Origin: Eledone cirrhosa | Taxonomy: Eukaryota > Mollusca > Cephalopoda > Octopoda > Eledonidae | Length of the DNA: 64,000 bases | Assembly: GCA_964016885.1 (NCBI GenBank) | Contig: OZ024740.1 | Span: 206,321,691-206,385,690 of the forward strand | Direction: 5' to 3' | Shown here: positions 1 to 9,565 of the stretch, in pieces | Layout: each line of letters begins with the position of its first letter | Position numbering within the stretch: position 1 is the first letter of the stretch | The notes under the pieces: model-generated | What the model was told of the DNA's origin: nothing | Seen by the model: the letters and a program-made list of their open reading frames with translations, nothing else | The model's database searches: none | Made by a program: the position numbers and the translations under genes

Positions 1-90
1 TATATGTACACACACACCCACTTATATATATATATATATAAATACATATATCATCATCATCATATATATATATTACACAAAATATTAATT
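1..90. repeat. CA/TA/CAT microsatellite cluster
   Basis: Simple-sequence DNA: a short CA run, a (TA)n run near 28-40, then (CAT)n at 50-63 followed by more TA. No coding potential. Confidence 0.85.
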
Positions 91-654
91 TTAACAATGA
101 ATATTTGACAACACACGTGTATTTCCCATGTGAAATCTTATCAAGGATGGCACTATGATTTGTTAAAAACTATAATACATTATAAAGATGGTCCGTTAAT
201 AACATGCAAATTTATTCATAGGATGTTGCTTTTTTTTTTGCTTTTTTGCTTTTTTTTTGGTTTGTTTTGTTCTTTTATGAGATTGCTGCAAGTTAAAAAT
301 GCAGCAGACATACAGCAGAATTACAGTTGAAATACAGTAGAATTACAGTTGAAATACAGTAGAGTTACAGTATGGCTCATAAGTAGGGAGGTTGTGAGAT
401 GTTAAAAAGAGGCAAAAAGAAAAAAAAAGCAAATAGAGAAAACATATAAAATCTATTAAGAATAGTTGATTAGCAATATATGTACAATATGGACATTTGT
501 AACAACTTATAGGACACTTGCTATTTGGTTTATATCCCAGCACCACACTAACCAATACACAATTTTCCACATCATACGCCCTCTTAAAAAAGGATATTGT
601 GTGCATTTAACTAACAGCAGTCTGACCATTGTAACTTGCTTGTTGGCTCTATGC
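91..654. other. AT-rich non-coding stretch
   Basis: No gene seen. It contains short imperfect direct repeats around 305-372, with variants of 'TACAGTAGAATTACAGTTGAA' in adjacent copies, and T-rich runs. The small open frames here have no recognisable features. Confidence 0.5.
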
Positions 655-750
655 AACATCTTAAACCACCCACTCTTCACCACAAGCCTCTTAAATCACC
701 CACACTTTGAGACAATCCTCTTAAACTACCCAATCTTTACCACAACCCTC

Positions 751-968
751 TTAACCCTTTAGCATTCACATTACTCTATATATACTATTATATTTTCATG
801 GTAAAGGCTTTACCTCGCATAATTATCTCACATAATATCAAATCTATGAGATTTTGAAAGTATTTATTTTGAGAACAATACCTTAACATCAGTTTGAGTG
901 ACCAGTTACAGCCAGTTTCAACAGAAAGAGGTAGAGAATTCTGGCCAGTTTGAACATTAAAGGGTTAA
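751..968 (-). mobile_element. TTAA-flanked MITE (piggyBac-type), copy 1
   Basis: 218-bp element bounded by TTAA on both sides with terminal inverted repeats CCCTTTAGCATT / AA(T)GCTAAAGGG, though the right TIR is decayed (GAACATTAAAGGG). It is internally related to the copies at 1055 and 3097 but inverted. TTAA duplication with CCC-starting termini is the signature of piggyBac-like transposition. No transposase is encoded, so it is non-autonomous. Confidence 0.75.
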
Positions 969-1054
969 ACCACCCACATTTTGAGATAACCCTCTTAAAT
1001 CACCCACACTTTGAGACAACCCTTTTAAATCACCCACACTTTGAGACAACCCTT

Positions 1055-1283
1055 TTAACCCTTTAGCATTTAAACCGGCCATATCTGACCAGAATTCTCT
1101 CACCTCTTTCTGTTCAAACCAGCTGTAACTGGCCACCCATACTGATGTTAAGGTATTGTTCTCTAAATAAATAATATCAAAATCTCATTGATTCGATATT
1201 ATGTGGGATAGTTATGTGAGATAAAGTGTTTACCTTGGAAATACAATAGTAAATATAGAGTAATGTAAATGCTAAAGGGTTAA
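1055..1283 (+). mobile_element. TTAA-flanked MITE (piggyBac-type), copy 2
   Basis: 229-bp element with TTAACCCTTTAGCATT at the left end and its exact inverted complement AATGCTAAAGGGTTAA-like at the right (ATGCTAAAGGGTTAA). It is inserted in the same 30-bp minisatellite as copy 1, about 90 bp away and in opposite orientation. The TIRs are the best preserved of the four copies. Confidence 0.8.
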
Positions 1284-2564
1284 GACACCCACTCTTTAAC
1301 TCAACCCTTCTTCAATCACAACTTTAATTGTAACTCTCCAACTGGCCCCATGAAACTTTTAATACCATCTGCTCGTAAACTCACTCCCCATTACAAATCA
1401 AATATTAAATTCTCTCTTTTAAATAAACTATATAAAAGAAAATAATTATTAATTCTGCTAGGATCAATTTTCACTTTTATCACTCAAAAGTCAATAAAAT
1501 ACCAGTTATATATCAGGGTAAAATTTAATCAGCTATAACTTTCTTCAAGAAAGTTTTAGATTTGTGTCAATGTAAGAAATCTTTAGATTACAATTCACCT
1601 TTCAATAAAATAGGAATAGGGAATGTCCTGGGTTTCATCTTTATCAACTATATCCTTTCTCTATAAATGTTTGGTCTTATGTTCATCACAAAAAATATGA
1701 TTATTGTGTGCTGTCACTGCATCACCAAGCATAGCTTTGTGTGCCTTGGATATGTGCAGTGTTTAGTAGTGCTATTTTTTGTTATTCGTATATATTTGTA
1801 AGTCCTGGGGTTGAGGTTATGTATATGTCTGTGTTTTATCCTCCTCCTACTACTACCACCACCACCACCACCACCACTACTACTACTACTACTGTTTCAG
1901 AAACTATTGAACAGCAGACTAGACATCTTACAGTATTTTGTCCCGCCACATTCTGAGTTCAACATTCCATTGGAATCAATTTCCATTTTATCAATAAACA
2001 TAAGTACCAATAATATATAGAAGTTGATTCAACTAACCATGTCCCTCTATCTGCTTACAAATCTGTGACCATTACAATTGTTATCATTGAAATCAACCTT
2101 ATCATATAACTGAGGAATGTGTCTTTACATCAGTGAGGTTTCCTCTAGACCAGCAATCAGTAACTCCGTTTTTGGCTCATGGCTCACATATATATCAAAT
2201 TATATCTTACATATAAAACATGTGAATATGTCCAATATACACAATGGCTATATCAATGATCTTTTTGTAAGAAAATATTCAATCAATTTCTTTATGTAAT
2301 GGTTTACTTTCGGTGTTTTAAATTTTACCCATGGCTCACATGTATATCCTAATAATAATTCATAAAAGTTCAATGCCCACCAAGAACACCTAAATGGCTC
2401 CATTTGTGGTCCATAGCCCAACCCCTGATCTAGATAATTTTTGGCAATTATCCTGACATTCATTCCTTTCAGATGGGATTTAGAAGCTGATAGCATTACA
2501 AAACGCAAGACAATGTTTCTCTCTTTTCTCTCCGGCTATAATAAATAATATAGAATATCATTAT
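1284..2564. other. Non-coding, no gene recognised
   Basis: AT-rich unique-looking sequence with a triplet microsatellite at 1841-1893. The short frames between 1741 and 2508 are either triplet-repeat translations (poly-Thr, poly-Pro) or lack any feature supporting coding. Confidence 0.5.
1841..1893. repeat. (CCT)/(ACC)/(ACT) triplet microsatellite
   Basis: An uninterrupted run of related triplets CTC-CTA-CCA-ACT. It explains the poly-Thr and poly-Pro open frames that cross it. Confidence 0.9.
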
Positions 2565-2930
2565 AAATGATATAAACAAGCCATCTAAATTATATCAACT
2601 CACCATTTAATGATATCAATGGGCCATTTAAATTATGATAACAATAAACCATTGAAATAATAATATCAGTGAATCATTAAAAGAGTTATATGGACAAACC
2701 CTTGAAGTAATGATATTAGTGAATCATTAAGAGTTATAACAACACACCATTGAAATAATGATATCAGTGAATCATTAAGAGTTATAACAACACACCATTG
2801 AAATAATGATATCAGTGATTCATTAAAACAGTTATATGAACAAACCATTGAGGTAAATATATGAACAAACCATTGAAAAAATGATATCAATGAACCATTT
2901 AAATAACAATATTAACGAACCATGTAAATA
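2565..2930. repeat. 48-bp tandem repeat built from ~25-bp subunits
   Basis: Units like GTGAATCATTAAGAGTTATA followed by ACACCATTGAAATAATGATATCA recur every 48 bp at about 2665-2865. Flanking units are shorter (AACCATTTAAATAATGATATCAA, about 25 bp). On the minus strand this gives a short 16-residue periodic open frame, which I treat as a by-product. Confidence 0.75.
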
Positions 2931-2935
2931 ATTCT

Positions 2936-3093
2936 AACTTTGGCACTAGGCCGGCAATTTGGTGGAAGGGTAAAGTCAGGTATATCGACCCCCACCCCCA
3001 GAAGGATGAAAGGCAAAGTTGACCTCAGCAGGATTTAAACTCAGAAAGGAAGGAACCAGACCAGGAGAAATACCACAAAGTATTTTATCTGAC
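2936..3093 (-). mobile_element. Diverged tRNA-derived SINE
   Basis: Matches the cephalopod-type SINE seen cleanly at 19559-19742: CTAACTTTGGCACTAGGCCGGCAA at the tail side, then GGATGAAAGGCAAAGTTGACC, then GGATTTAAACTCAGA (the antisense B box). It is substantially mutated and lies between a tandem repeat and a MITE. Confidence 0.7.
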
Positions 3094-3096
3094 ACT

Positions 3097-3307
3097 TTAA
3101 CCCATTAGCATTTAAGCCAGCCGTATCCAGCCAGAATTCTCTCATCTCTTTCTGTTCAAACCAGCCATAACTGGCCGCTTATACCAATGTTAAGGTATTG
3201 TTCTTAAAATAAATAACATCATCATCAAAATCTTGTACATTCAATATTATGTGAGATAAAGCCTTTACCACAAAAATACAATAGTTATGTAAATGCTAAA
3301 GGGTTAA
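3097..3307 (+). mobile_element. TTAA-flanked MITE (piggyBac-type), copy 3
   Basis: 211 bp, bounded by TTAA at 3097 and 3304. The left end TTAACCCATTAGCATT carries one change from copy 2; the right end is ATGCTAAAGGGTTAA. The interior matches copy 2 (CAGAATTCTCTCATCTCTTT, GATGTTAAGGTATTGTTCT) with small deletions. Confidence 0.8.
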
Positions 3308-3319
3308 AGATTCTGCCAA

Positions 3320-3510
3320 ATGACATCAACAGATCATTTACAAAATGATATCAACAAACCATTTAAATAACAATATCAATGAACCATTTAAATAATGATA
3401 TCAACGAACCAATTAAATGAGACATAGAAACCATTTAAATAATGATATCAACGAACCATTTAAATACTAATGACATTAAGACACTATTAAAATAATTATT
3501 TACATGAAAA
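3320..3510. repeat. 25-bp tandem repeat (continuation of 2565-2930)
   Basis: Four to five imperfect copies of GAACCATTTAAATAATGATA+TCAAC. The unit is the same as left of the SINE/MITE pair, so the SINE (2936-3093) and MITE (3097-3307) appear to have inserted into one older array. Confidence 0.7.
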
Positions 3511-3696
3511 CCACAGCCACACAACTTTTGTAGAGATTCCATTGTTAAGGCCAGGGCCAAGAAGAAAACATAAGGAAATGGTAGAGAATGAACACTTCCT
3601 CCATGGTATCGACTACCATCAACTTATTGGCTAATAATTAGAGCTATTTTTTAAAAATAAAATAATTATTTCTTTCTGTATATTTTTTTCTTAATA

Positions 3697-3904
3697 ATTG
3701 TTTCTACTATATGCACAAGGCCAGCAATTTTGGGGGAGGGGAAAATCAATCAAATCGACCCCAGTGCATTACTGGTGCTTTATTTTATCAACCCTGTAAG
3801 GATGAAAGACAAAGTTAACCTCGGCAGGATTTGAACTCAGAATGTAAAGGGCCATAACTCTATGCTGTGAAGCATGTTGTCTGACACTCTACTGATTCTG
3901 CCAA
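3697..3904 (-). mobile_element. tRNA-derived SINE
   Basis: Near full-length antisense SINE: TTTCTACTATATGCACAAGG tail side, ATCGACCCCAGTGCATTACT, GGATGAAAGACAAAGTTAAC, antisense B box GGATTTGAACTCAGAA and the tRNA-like head ending GATTCTGCCAATC. It retains the segment AGCAATTTTGGGGGAGGGG that is missing from the satellite-embedded copies. Confidence 0.85.
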
Positions 3905-4284
3905 TCAATAATGTGTCCCTGATGGCAGATGTAAACTTAGGATAATTTGGGACTTTACTATCAAAACAGACCGCAAGTTTGAACACAACAGATCTGATAT
4001 TGTAGTTATGTTAAAAAAATGGGTGTGAATGACAGATTATCGATTTTACCATCCCAGGAAACTAAAACATAACCTTGAAAGAAATTGATTAAATAACAAA
4101 ATATGCTGACTTGAAGATCAAAACTGTTCAACCATCTAACAAAGATAATTCCTGTTGCCAGATGAGCTTTAAGCTCAACACCTCTGAAACTGAGAGGCTA
4201 TCTTGAGCAAATAGGTTTCTTACACAATTCTGCCCTGACAGATATCCAACAACTTATATATGTATAGCCAAAATCGGTTCTGTG
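3905..4284. other. Non-coding, nothing recognised
   Basis: I see no gene, tandem repeat or familiar transposon here. Confidence 0.4.
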
Positions 4285-4384
4285 TGAGCAAGACATGGTC
4301 ATCTGACCTCAATTTGCCTCAAATAGGACAACCCATCTAACCCATGCTAGCGTGGAAAATGGACATTAAATGGTGATGATGATA
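4285..4384 (+). mobile_element. LINE/SINE 3' tail ending in (GATGAT)n
   Basis: GACAACCCATCTAACCCATG, CTAGCGTGGAAAATGGACAT and TAAATGGTGATGATGAT are the sense version of the tail seen at the 3' ends of the two LINEs in the satellite (antisense there: CATCATCAT..CGTTTAACGTCC). The 5' part is too diverged to assign. Confidence 0.7.
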
Positions 4385-4430
4385 CACACACACACACATT
4401 TATATATATATATATATATATAAATGTGTG
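4385..4430. repeat. CA/TA microsatellite
   Basis: (CA)n passes into (TA)n and then TGTGTG, directly downstream of a SINE tail. Confidence 0.85.
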
Positions 4431-4431
4431 T

Positions 4432-4480
4432 ATCCCGGGTTCAATCAGGGGTAACCACAGTAAGTAAGGTACTCAATACA
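4432..4480 (+). repeat. Short interspersed repeat, also at 19054-19098
   Basis: GGGTTCAATCAGGGGTAACC and TAAGTAAGGTACTCAATACA recur in inverted orientation near 19054-19098. Two copies in one window show it is interspersed. The family is not identified. Confidence 0.6.
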
Positions 4481-4493
4481 TAGCAGAGTATAA

Positions 4494-4593
4494 ATATTTA
4501 ATATAGAAATGGCTTCTACAGGACAGCTTTCCTGGTGATTTCCTTCGAATGAAACAGTTCTAGTCCTGTAGAAGCCATTTCTATATTAAATAT
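4494..4593. repeat. Perfect 31-bp inverted repeat (hairpin)
   Basis: The left arm 4494-4524 and right arm 4563-4593 are exact reverse complements over 31 bp (core GAAATGGCTTCTACAGGAC / GTCCTGTAGAAGCCATTTC), with a 38-nt loop at 4525-4562. It is followed by a TA/GA microsatellite. Perfect pairing in otherwise decayed repeat DNA suggests recent origin or constraint. Confidence 0.85.
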
Positions 4594-4620
4594 ATATATA
4601 TATATAGAGAGAGAGAGAGG
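4594..4620. repeat. (TA)n(GA)n microsatellite
   Basis: Alternating TA followed by GA dinucleotides directly after the hairpin. Confidence 0.85.
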
Positions 4621-4691
4621 TGGATGAGGGCAATTGCAGCATGGAAGAGTCATTTTAGCAATTTCAAAACACACAGAAACTAACTACTTTA

Positions 4692-4772
4692 TATAGGGTG
4701 CAGCAGAAAAACCTCCCATCTTTTAGACGTTCAACCCTTAAAATGTCGGAAGTATTTTTGCTGCACCCTGTA
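4692..4772. mobile_element. Tiny TA-flanked MITE
   Basis: About 80 bp. The left end TATAGGGTGCAGCAGAAAAA and the right end, read in complement, TACAGGGTGCAGCAAAAATA form ~25-bp imperfect terminal inverted repeats with TA at both edges. TA flanks and AGGGTGCAGC-like termini suggest a Tc1/mariner-type non-autonomous element. It is too short to say more. Confidence 0.55.
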
Positions 4773-4833
4773 TTTATCCTTTATTGATGGGTGTCAAAAT
4801 GATAAATATAAAGTAACACTACATTTTCTCTTC

Positions 4834-4963
4834 CACACTTAATTTGATTTAGTTTTAACCCAGATCAAGTCACTTTACAACATATACATATACATATATA
4901 TGTGTGTGTGTGTTGGAAAGTCACTTTATCTGGGTCCGAGTTGAAACTAAAGCAAATTAAGTG
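4834..4963. repeat. Imperfect ~50-bp inverted repeat around a TA/TG microsatellite
   Basis: 4834-4882 (CACACTTAATTTGATTTAGT ... AGATCAAGTCACTTTACAAC) pairs imperfectly with 4910-4963 (GTTGGAAAGTCACTTTATCT ... ACTAAAGCAAATTAAGTG). The centre is TACATATATATGTGTGTG. Confidence 0.6.
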
Positions 4964-4974
4964 GGGTTAGGGTA

Positions 4975-5343
4975 TTCGGCTTACAATTGTAAGGTTATGC
5001 GTTTGATTCCTTGAGCAAGACACTTTATTTCACGTTGCCCCAGTTCACTCAGCTGGCAAAAGTGGGTTGTATCTGTAGCTCGAATGGCCAGCCTTGTCAC
5101 ATTCTGTGTCACATTAAGGGTCACGTGTCTGCGGAATGCTCAGCCACTTTCACATTCATTTCATGAGCAGGCTGCTTCGTTGATTGGATCAACTGGAATA
5201 CTGATTGTAGTAACCGACGGAGTGCCTCAGTTATATATATATATATATATATATATGCATGTATGTATGTATGACTCAAATGGAACAAACCTGTCTAACC
5301 CATGCTAGTGTGGAAGATAGACGTTAAATGATGATGATGATGA
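4975..5343 (+). mobile_element. SINE-like interspersed repeat with conserved core and LINE-type tail
   Basis: Contains CTTGAGCAAGACACTTTATT, CAGTTCACTCAGCTGGCAAA, a block ending GTAACCGACGGAGTGCC, and the tail AACCCATGCTAGTGTGGAAG + ACGTTAAATGATGATGATG. I recognise the core phrases from marine invertebrate and cephalopod SINE-type repeats. An internal (TA)n at 5231-5256 splits core and tail. The small open frame here is not a gene. Confidence 0.65.
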
Positions 5344-5784
5344 TATACATGGACAAATATATATAAACAAACACACACACATATATTCACTAACACGTGT
5401 ATGTATATATAGGATGATACACACACATAAATGTGTGAGAAATAGAGCCCGGTTAAAATCTAGCAAATACCACTAATAAGCTGTTGACCACCTAGAAGCT
5501 ATTGTAAAAAATACTTGCTGAAGGGGCTGCACACAGCTATGTCTACACTACTTCATGAATATTTTCTCCTCTCTCTTATCCCGTAACTCCTGAGGGAGTC
5601 GTAAGGGTGCCATATTGAAATGCGGCGTTTCTAGGGTATTTTTAAAACCTGGCGGAACCCATCTCCTCTCAGATCTGAATACAGCAAATTTCTTCTAGAG
5701 AAGGATAGAAAGTAAGAGAATGGAAAGGGGGGGGGAGATATATAGAGGAGAATCGACTCCAGTACTAGACTAGTACTTTTTTTA
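5344..5784. other. Microsatellite remnants and unassigned DNA
   Basis: TA/CA simple sequence to about 5430, then unassigned sequence with a G10 tract near 5727-5736. No gene seen. Confidence 0.4.
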
Positions 5785-5900
5785 TTGACCTCAAATGGAT
5801 GAAAGGCAAAGTTGACTTCAGCAGGATTTGAACTGAGAGAGTAGAGAGCTGGAACAAATATCATAAAGTATTCTATCAGACGTTCAAATGACTGCCTATT
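5785..5900 (-). mobile_element. SINE fragment
   Basis: TTGACCTCAAATGGATGAAA, GGCAAAGTTGACTTCAGCAG and GGATTTGAACTGAGAGAG mark the middle and B-box part of the tRNA-derived SINE, antisense. Both ends are decayed. Confidence 0.65.
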
Positions 5901-5924
5901 CGCCATCTTTCTCAAACCTAGAAA

Positions 5925-6010
5925 GTTGAAATTGACCCCAACAGTATTTGAACTCAGAACAATGGCTTAAAGAGATGTAGCTAAATAACCACACAATTAA
6001 TTTGTCTGTT
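5925..6010 (-). mobile_element. SINE fragment, heavily decayed
   Basis: GTTGAAATTGACCCCAACAG followed by TATTTGAACTCAGAACAAT is recognisable as the B-box portion of the same SINE family. Confidence 0.45.
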
Positions 6011-6541
6011 GCTCCACTAATTCAAGCAATTCTCTGCTCTTCTATTTTCAATAATAATAGTAACAATGGCTTTCTGTTCAAATTTAAAAGAACAACAACT
6101 AAAAAGCAGAAAGAAAAATATAAGTGAAAGAAGAAAAGAAAGAAATGTCAGCACAAGTATAGTTAAATGAACTAATTTTCCCCCAATATATAACTGGTAT
6201 TTATTTTATTAATGCTTGGTATCAGAGACAAACTCAACGACAGGCTTTAAACTCAGAATTTTAGGTTTAAACATTCAAAACTAAAATGTGTTTTTTTTAA
6301 TTATGAAACTAAAACAGATTTCAATGAAATAATATATTTTTTTTAAATTCTTATGGATTGGTTTTAAATAAAATTAAACAAAACATAATTAAAAGAATCT
6401 AAAATAAATTAATGAGAAAACAAATATAAAACATTATAAATATGAATTTAAATTTAAATTTATTAAGATTTTTTTCGATGTAAAAATTAGAATGAAAAAA
6501 AGACAAACACAAAAAAAAAGTTTCAAAGATGTAAATAGGGC
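6011..6541. other. AT-rich non-coding with a SINE trace
   Basis: A low-quality SINE trace lies at about 6185-6262 (ACTGGTATTTATTTTATTAA, AGGCTTTAAACTCAGAAT). The remainder is A/T-rich with no gene. Confidence 0.45.
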
Positions 6542-7372
6542 AGAAGAGGTGGGTGGTAGGAAGAGGAGGGATGTAGAGGTGGGTGGTAGGAAGAGGAGGG
6601 ATGTAGAGGTGGGTGGTAGGAAGAGGAGGGATGTAGAGGTGGGTGGTAGGAAGAGGAGGGATGTAGAGGTGGGTGGTAGGAACAGGAGGGATGTAGAGGT
6701 GGGTGGTAGGGAGAGGAGGGATGTAGAGGTGGGTGGTAGGGAGAGGAGGGATGTAGAGGTGGGTGGTAGGGAGAGGAGGGATGTAGAGGTGGGTGGTAGG
6801 GAGAGGAGGGATGTAGGTGGGTGGTAGGGAGAGGAGGGATGTAGAGGTGGTGGGTGGTAGGGAGAGGAGGGATATAGAGGTGGTGGGTGGTAGGAAGAGG
6901 AGGGATATAGAGGTGGTGGTAGGAGAGGAGGGATATAGAGGGGGTTGTGGGTGGTAGAGAGAGGAGGGATATAGAGGGGGTAGTAGGGAGAGGAGGGATA
7001 TAGAGGGGGTGGGTGGTAGGTGGTAGGGAGAGGAGGGATATACAGGGGGTGGGTGGTAGGAAGAGGAGGGATATAGAGGTGGTGGGTGGTTAGGGAGAGG
7101 AGGGATATAGAGGGGGTGGTAGGGAGAGGAGGGATATAGAGGGGGTGGTAGGGAGAGGAGGGATATAGAGGTGGTGGGTGGTTAGGAAGAGGAGGGATAT
7201 AGAGGTGGTGGGTGGTTAGGGAGAGGAGGGGGTGGTAGGGAGAGGAGGGATATAGAGGTGGTGGGTGGTAAGGATATCTAGTATAATGGTGGTGGGGAAG
7301 TGTCTATTGGAATAGTGGTGGTGGGGAGAGGAGGTGTCTCTTGAAATAGAGGTGGTGGTGGCAGGGAGAGGA
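6542..7372 (+). repeat. G-rich 30-bp minisatellite
   Basis: Nine or more near-identical 30-bp units (GTAGAGGTGGGTGGTAGGAA + GAGGAGGGAT) run from 6545 to about 6815, then decay into 30-45-bp variants with GATATAGAGG. The + strand has almost no C and many GG/GGG runs. Because 30 is divisible by 3, the array gives an open frame with a 10-residue period (VEVGGRKRRD). I regard that as a by-product, since the frame is lost as soon as unit length changes. Confidence 0.85.
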
Positions 7373-7504
7373 GGTATTTTACATTTTTTAATGAATTCAA
7401 AGAGATTTTTAAAGTTATTTAAAAAAAAAAAAAATTTGTATGTTTTAAAGTTTTCTTTTTCAAGTATTTGATAATTTGGAGAATTGTGTGAGTGTTTCTG
7501 CATA

Positions 7505-7862
7505 CATTGTCTCGTGTATATCACACACGCATATACCTACATACATACACACACACAGAGACATATACCTACATACATACACACACAGACATATACCTAC
7601 ATACCTACATACATAAGTACATACATACACACAGATATATACTTACATACATACATACATACATACACACACAAATATACCTACATACATACACACAGAT
7701 ATATACTTACATACATACATACATACACACATACATACACACATATATACCTACATACATAAGTACGTACGTACATACATACATATACACACACACATAT
7801 ATATACACACATATATATACACACACATATATATATATATATACACACACATACGTTATAAA
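7505..7862. repeat. (ACAT)n / (CA)n / (TA)n microsatellite
   Basis: About 350 bp of ACAT-based simple sequence with CACACA and TATATA interruptions. It is open in several frames on both strands, which is meaningless for coding. Confidence 0.95.
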
Positions 7863-9092
7863 ACAATGATATAATCAGCATTGTAATAAATCTCATACAT
7901 TTTTGAGAGCCATTTAGTTGTCATTTAACAGCAGCCAATGTCTAAGAGTAACAACAATAATGATACACAATATCAGAAATGCTGTTGGGTTTTATAAGTG
8001 CCAGACAATACCAGATACCTTTCCTTCGTTATCTTTTACTGTATGTTCCGCAGAGCTTTACTTGCTGGCACCAGTCATAGTACTGCGCTTCACACTGGAT
8101 CATACTGATCAAATTAAGAGGAATATTCTAATACCAAGTGTGATGAACCATCTACATACTGTCCATGTTAGTGCCATGTTTATATAATATTGTCTGAACA
8201 GATAGTGGATGTCACCATAAGTGCGGCAACATAGAACTGGAGGGAAGTAGTAAATGTGGACTTTGAAAAGGAACATTGCCCATAGCTTTTTTTTAGCTCC
8301 AAGTAGACTTGGGAATTAAAGATAACTGGATAAGATTTGCTTAGCTTGATTTATTACAGGTTAGTAGTTGAAAGAAAAAAAGTTGCTAGGGAGATTAGTG
8401 AAGGATCAGATATAGTGTTTAATATGGGAACTGGGCCAGAGACACACTAGAGGGTGAGTGAGGCAAGAGGAGAAGAAGGAACTATAAAAAAAAAAACAGA
8501 AAAATAACCTTGCTAAATAATGTTCACCTTTAAAATTCATATTTTTAACACAAGTTTGAAATAAATTAAAACAGACGAAAGTTATAGATGAAAAAATGAC
8601 AACTGACTAAGGTGCAAGAAAGCATTAAGAATTGGGTCTATAATCTGAAGACATCCCTAATTAAATGCTTTGTAATAGTGATGTCTAGAAAAATCCACTA
8701 AGTGTGAATATGTCCATCTTCTATAGATTATCACTTTAAATTAGGGCTGTGTCCCTTTTTAGATTGGCACATTAATCAATGGCTGTGTCCCTTCCTTTGT
8801 GGTTAATTACTGACAATCCATATATACACAGCAATGGTTGTGTATCCCATATATACACACCAATGGTTGTGTATCCCATCCAGAAAGAATCAGTGAGTAT
8901 CTTTAGATTGACATGCTAATCAATGACTGTGTCCCTTTCTGTGTGGATAATCAGTTAATCTCTAATAATGACAGTCTCTCTCTCTTCCAGAGGATAATTA
9001 GTGACCAATTAATGACTAATTATAGATTAACACCTCTAGCAATGACTGTCGCTGTCCACATTCATAAGAAAAAGGTTTTTCTCTGGATTTTT
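7863..9092. other. Intergenic / possible distal 3' UTR, no gene recognised
   Basis: Mostly unique-looking sequence. Minor repeats: two 29-bp tandem copies at 8818-8876 (ACCAATGGTTGTGTATCCCA-type), and a dispersed motif AATCAATGACTGTGTCCCTT at about 8722-8940. It lies downstream of the minus-strand gene. An AATAAA on the minus strand occurs at 8355-8350. Confidence 0.4.
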
Positions 9093-9098
9093 TTTAAT
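9093..9098 (-). promoter_or_regulatory. Possible polyadenylation signal ATTAAA
   Basis: Minus-strand ATTAAA about 330 nt after the stop codon at 9425. This variant hexamer at a plausible distance is weak evidence, and it lies in an A/T run. The next canonical AATAAA noted is over 1 kb downstream (8355-8350). Confidence 0.25.
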
Positions 9099-9424
9099 TT
9101 TTTTTTTGCATGTTTACAATATTGTATTTAAACAATCAACATTTTCAACCAAGAATAAATTTAAAAAACTGTACAGGTGAGATGGGTTGCACATGTATTT
9201 GACCATTATTAGCATCGTGTGAGAAAAGATGCAGGTAACATTGGAAAACATAATACAAACAAGCCAAAAAAAAAAATTTAGATTTGGGCAAGGATAATCA
9301 AAAAGAGAGAAAAATGAAGTGGATAGAAAATTCTGGAAATTGAAGCTATAAGAAGGAAAAAGAAAGATTGAGGACCATAGCTTCATGTGATAGATGTTTT
9401 CATAAAGTGTTTGATCATTGATCT

Positions 9425-9565
9425 TTAACATGTAGAGAGATCCTGCATTCCTTCAGCTAGGGTCTGTTCAGAACTGTCAACAACATTACGCATAAAATAA
9501 GCTTGCTGAAGCTCTGGGGGCAGCTTACAGGTACCATCCCAATAGGCTTGGTGATATGTGTGAGA
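9425..9565 (-). CDS. Pinocchio-like exon 4 (C terminus and stop)
   Basis: Acceptor CATTTCAG before 9565, phase 0. It encodes residues 129-174: SHTYHQAYWDGTCKLPPELQ, then a helical-looking QQAYFMRNVV segment, ending QDLSTC and TAA at 9427-9425. Open sequence continues into the intron upstream, but that portion is SINE-derived. Confidence 0.82.
   Translation of the reverse strand, partial: SHTYHQAYWDGTCKLPPELQQAYFMRNVVDSSEQTLAEGMQDLSTC

Larger units (their letters stand above)
655..1313. repeat. 30-bp minisatellite, interrupted by two MITEs
   Basis: Units of about 30 bp of the type AAATCACCCACACTTTGAGA plus CAACCCTCTT are tandem at 655-750, resume at 965-1056, and a last unit follows at 1280-1310. 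Each interruption is exactly one TTAA-flanked MITE. The unit boundary CTCTTAAAT itself contains TTAA, the target used by the inserted elements. Confidence 0.75.

Noticed and set aside
6492..6827. 111-residue basic repeat protein VEVGGRKRRD
   Set aside because: It lies entirely within the 30-bp minisatellite and is lost where unit length changes.
7484..7896. His/Thr/Tyr-rich ORFs on both strands
   Set aside because: They are translation of the ACAT/CA/TA microsatellite.
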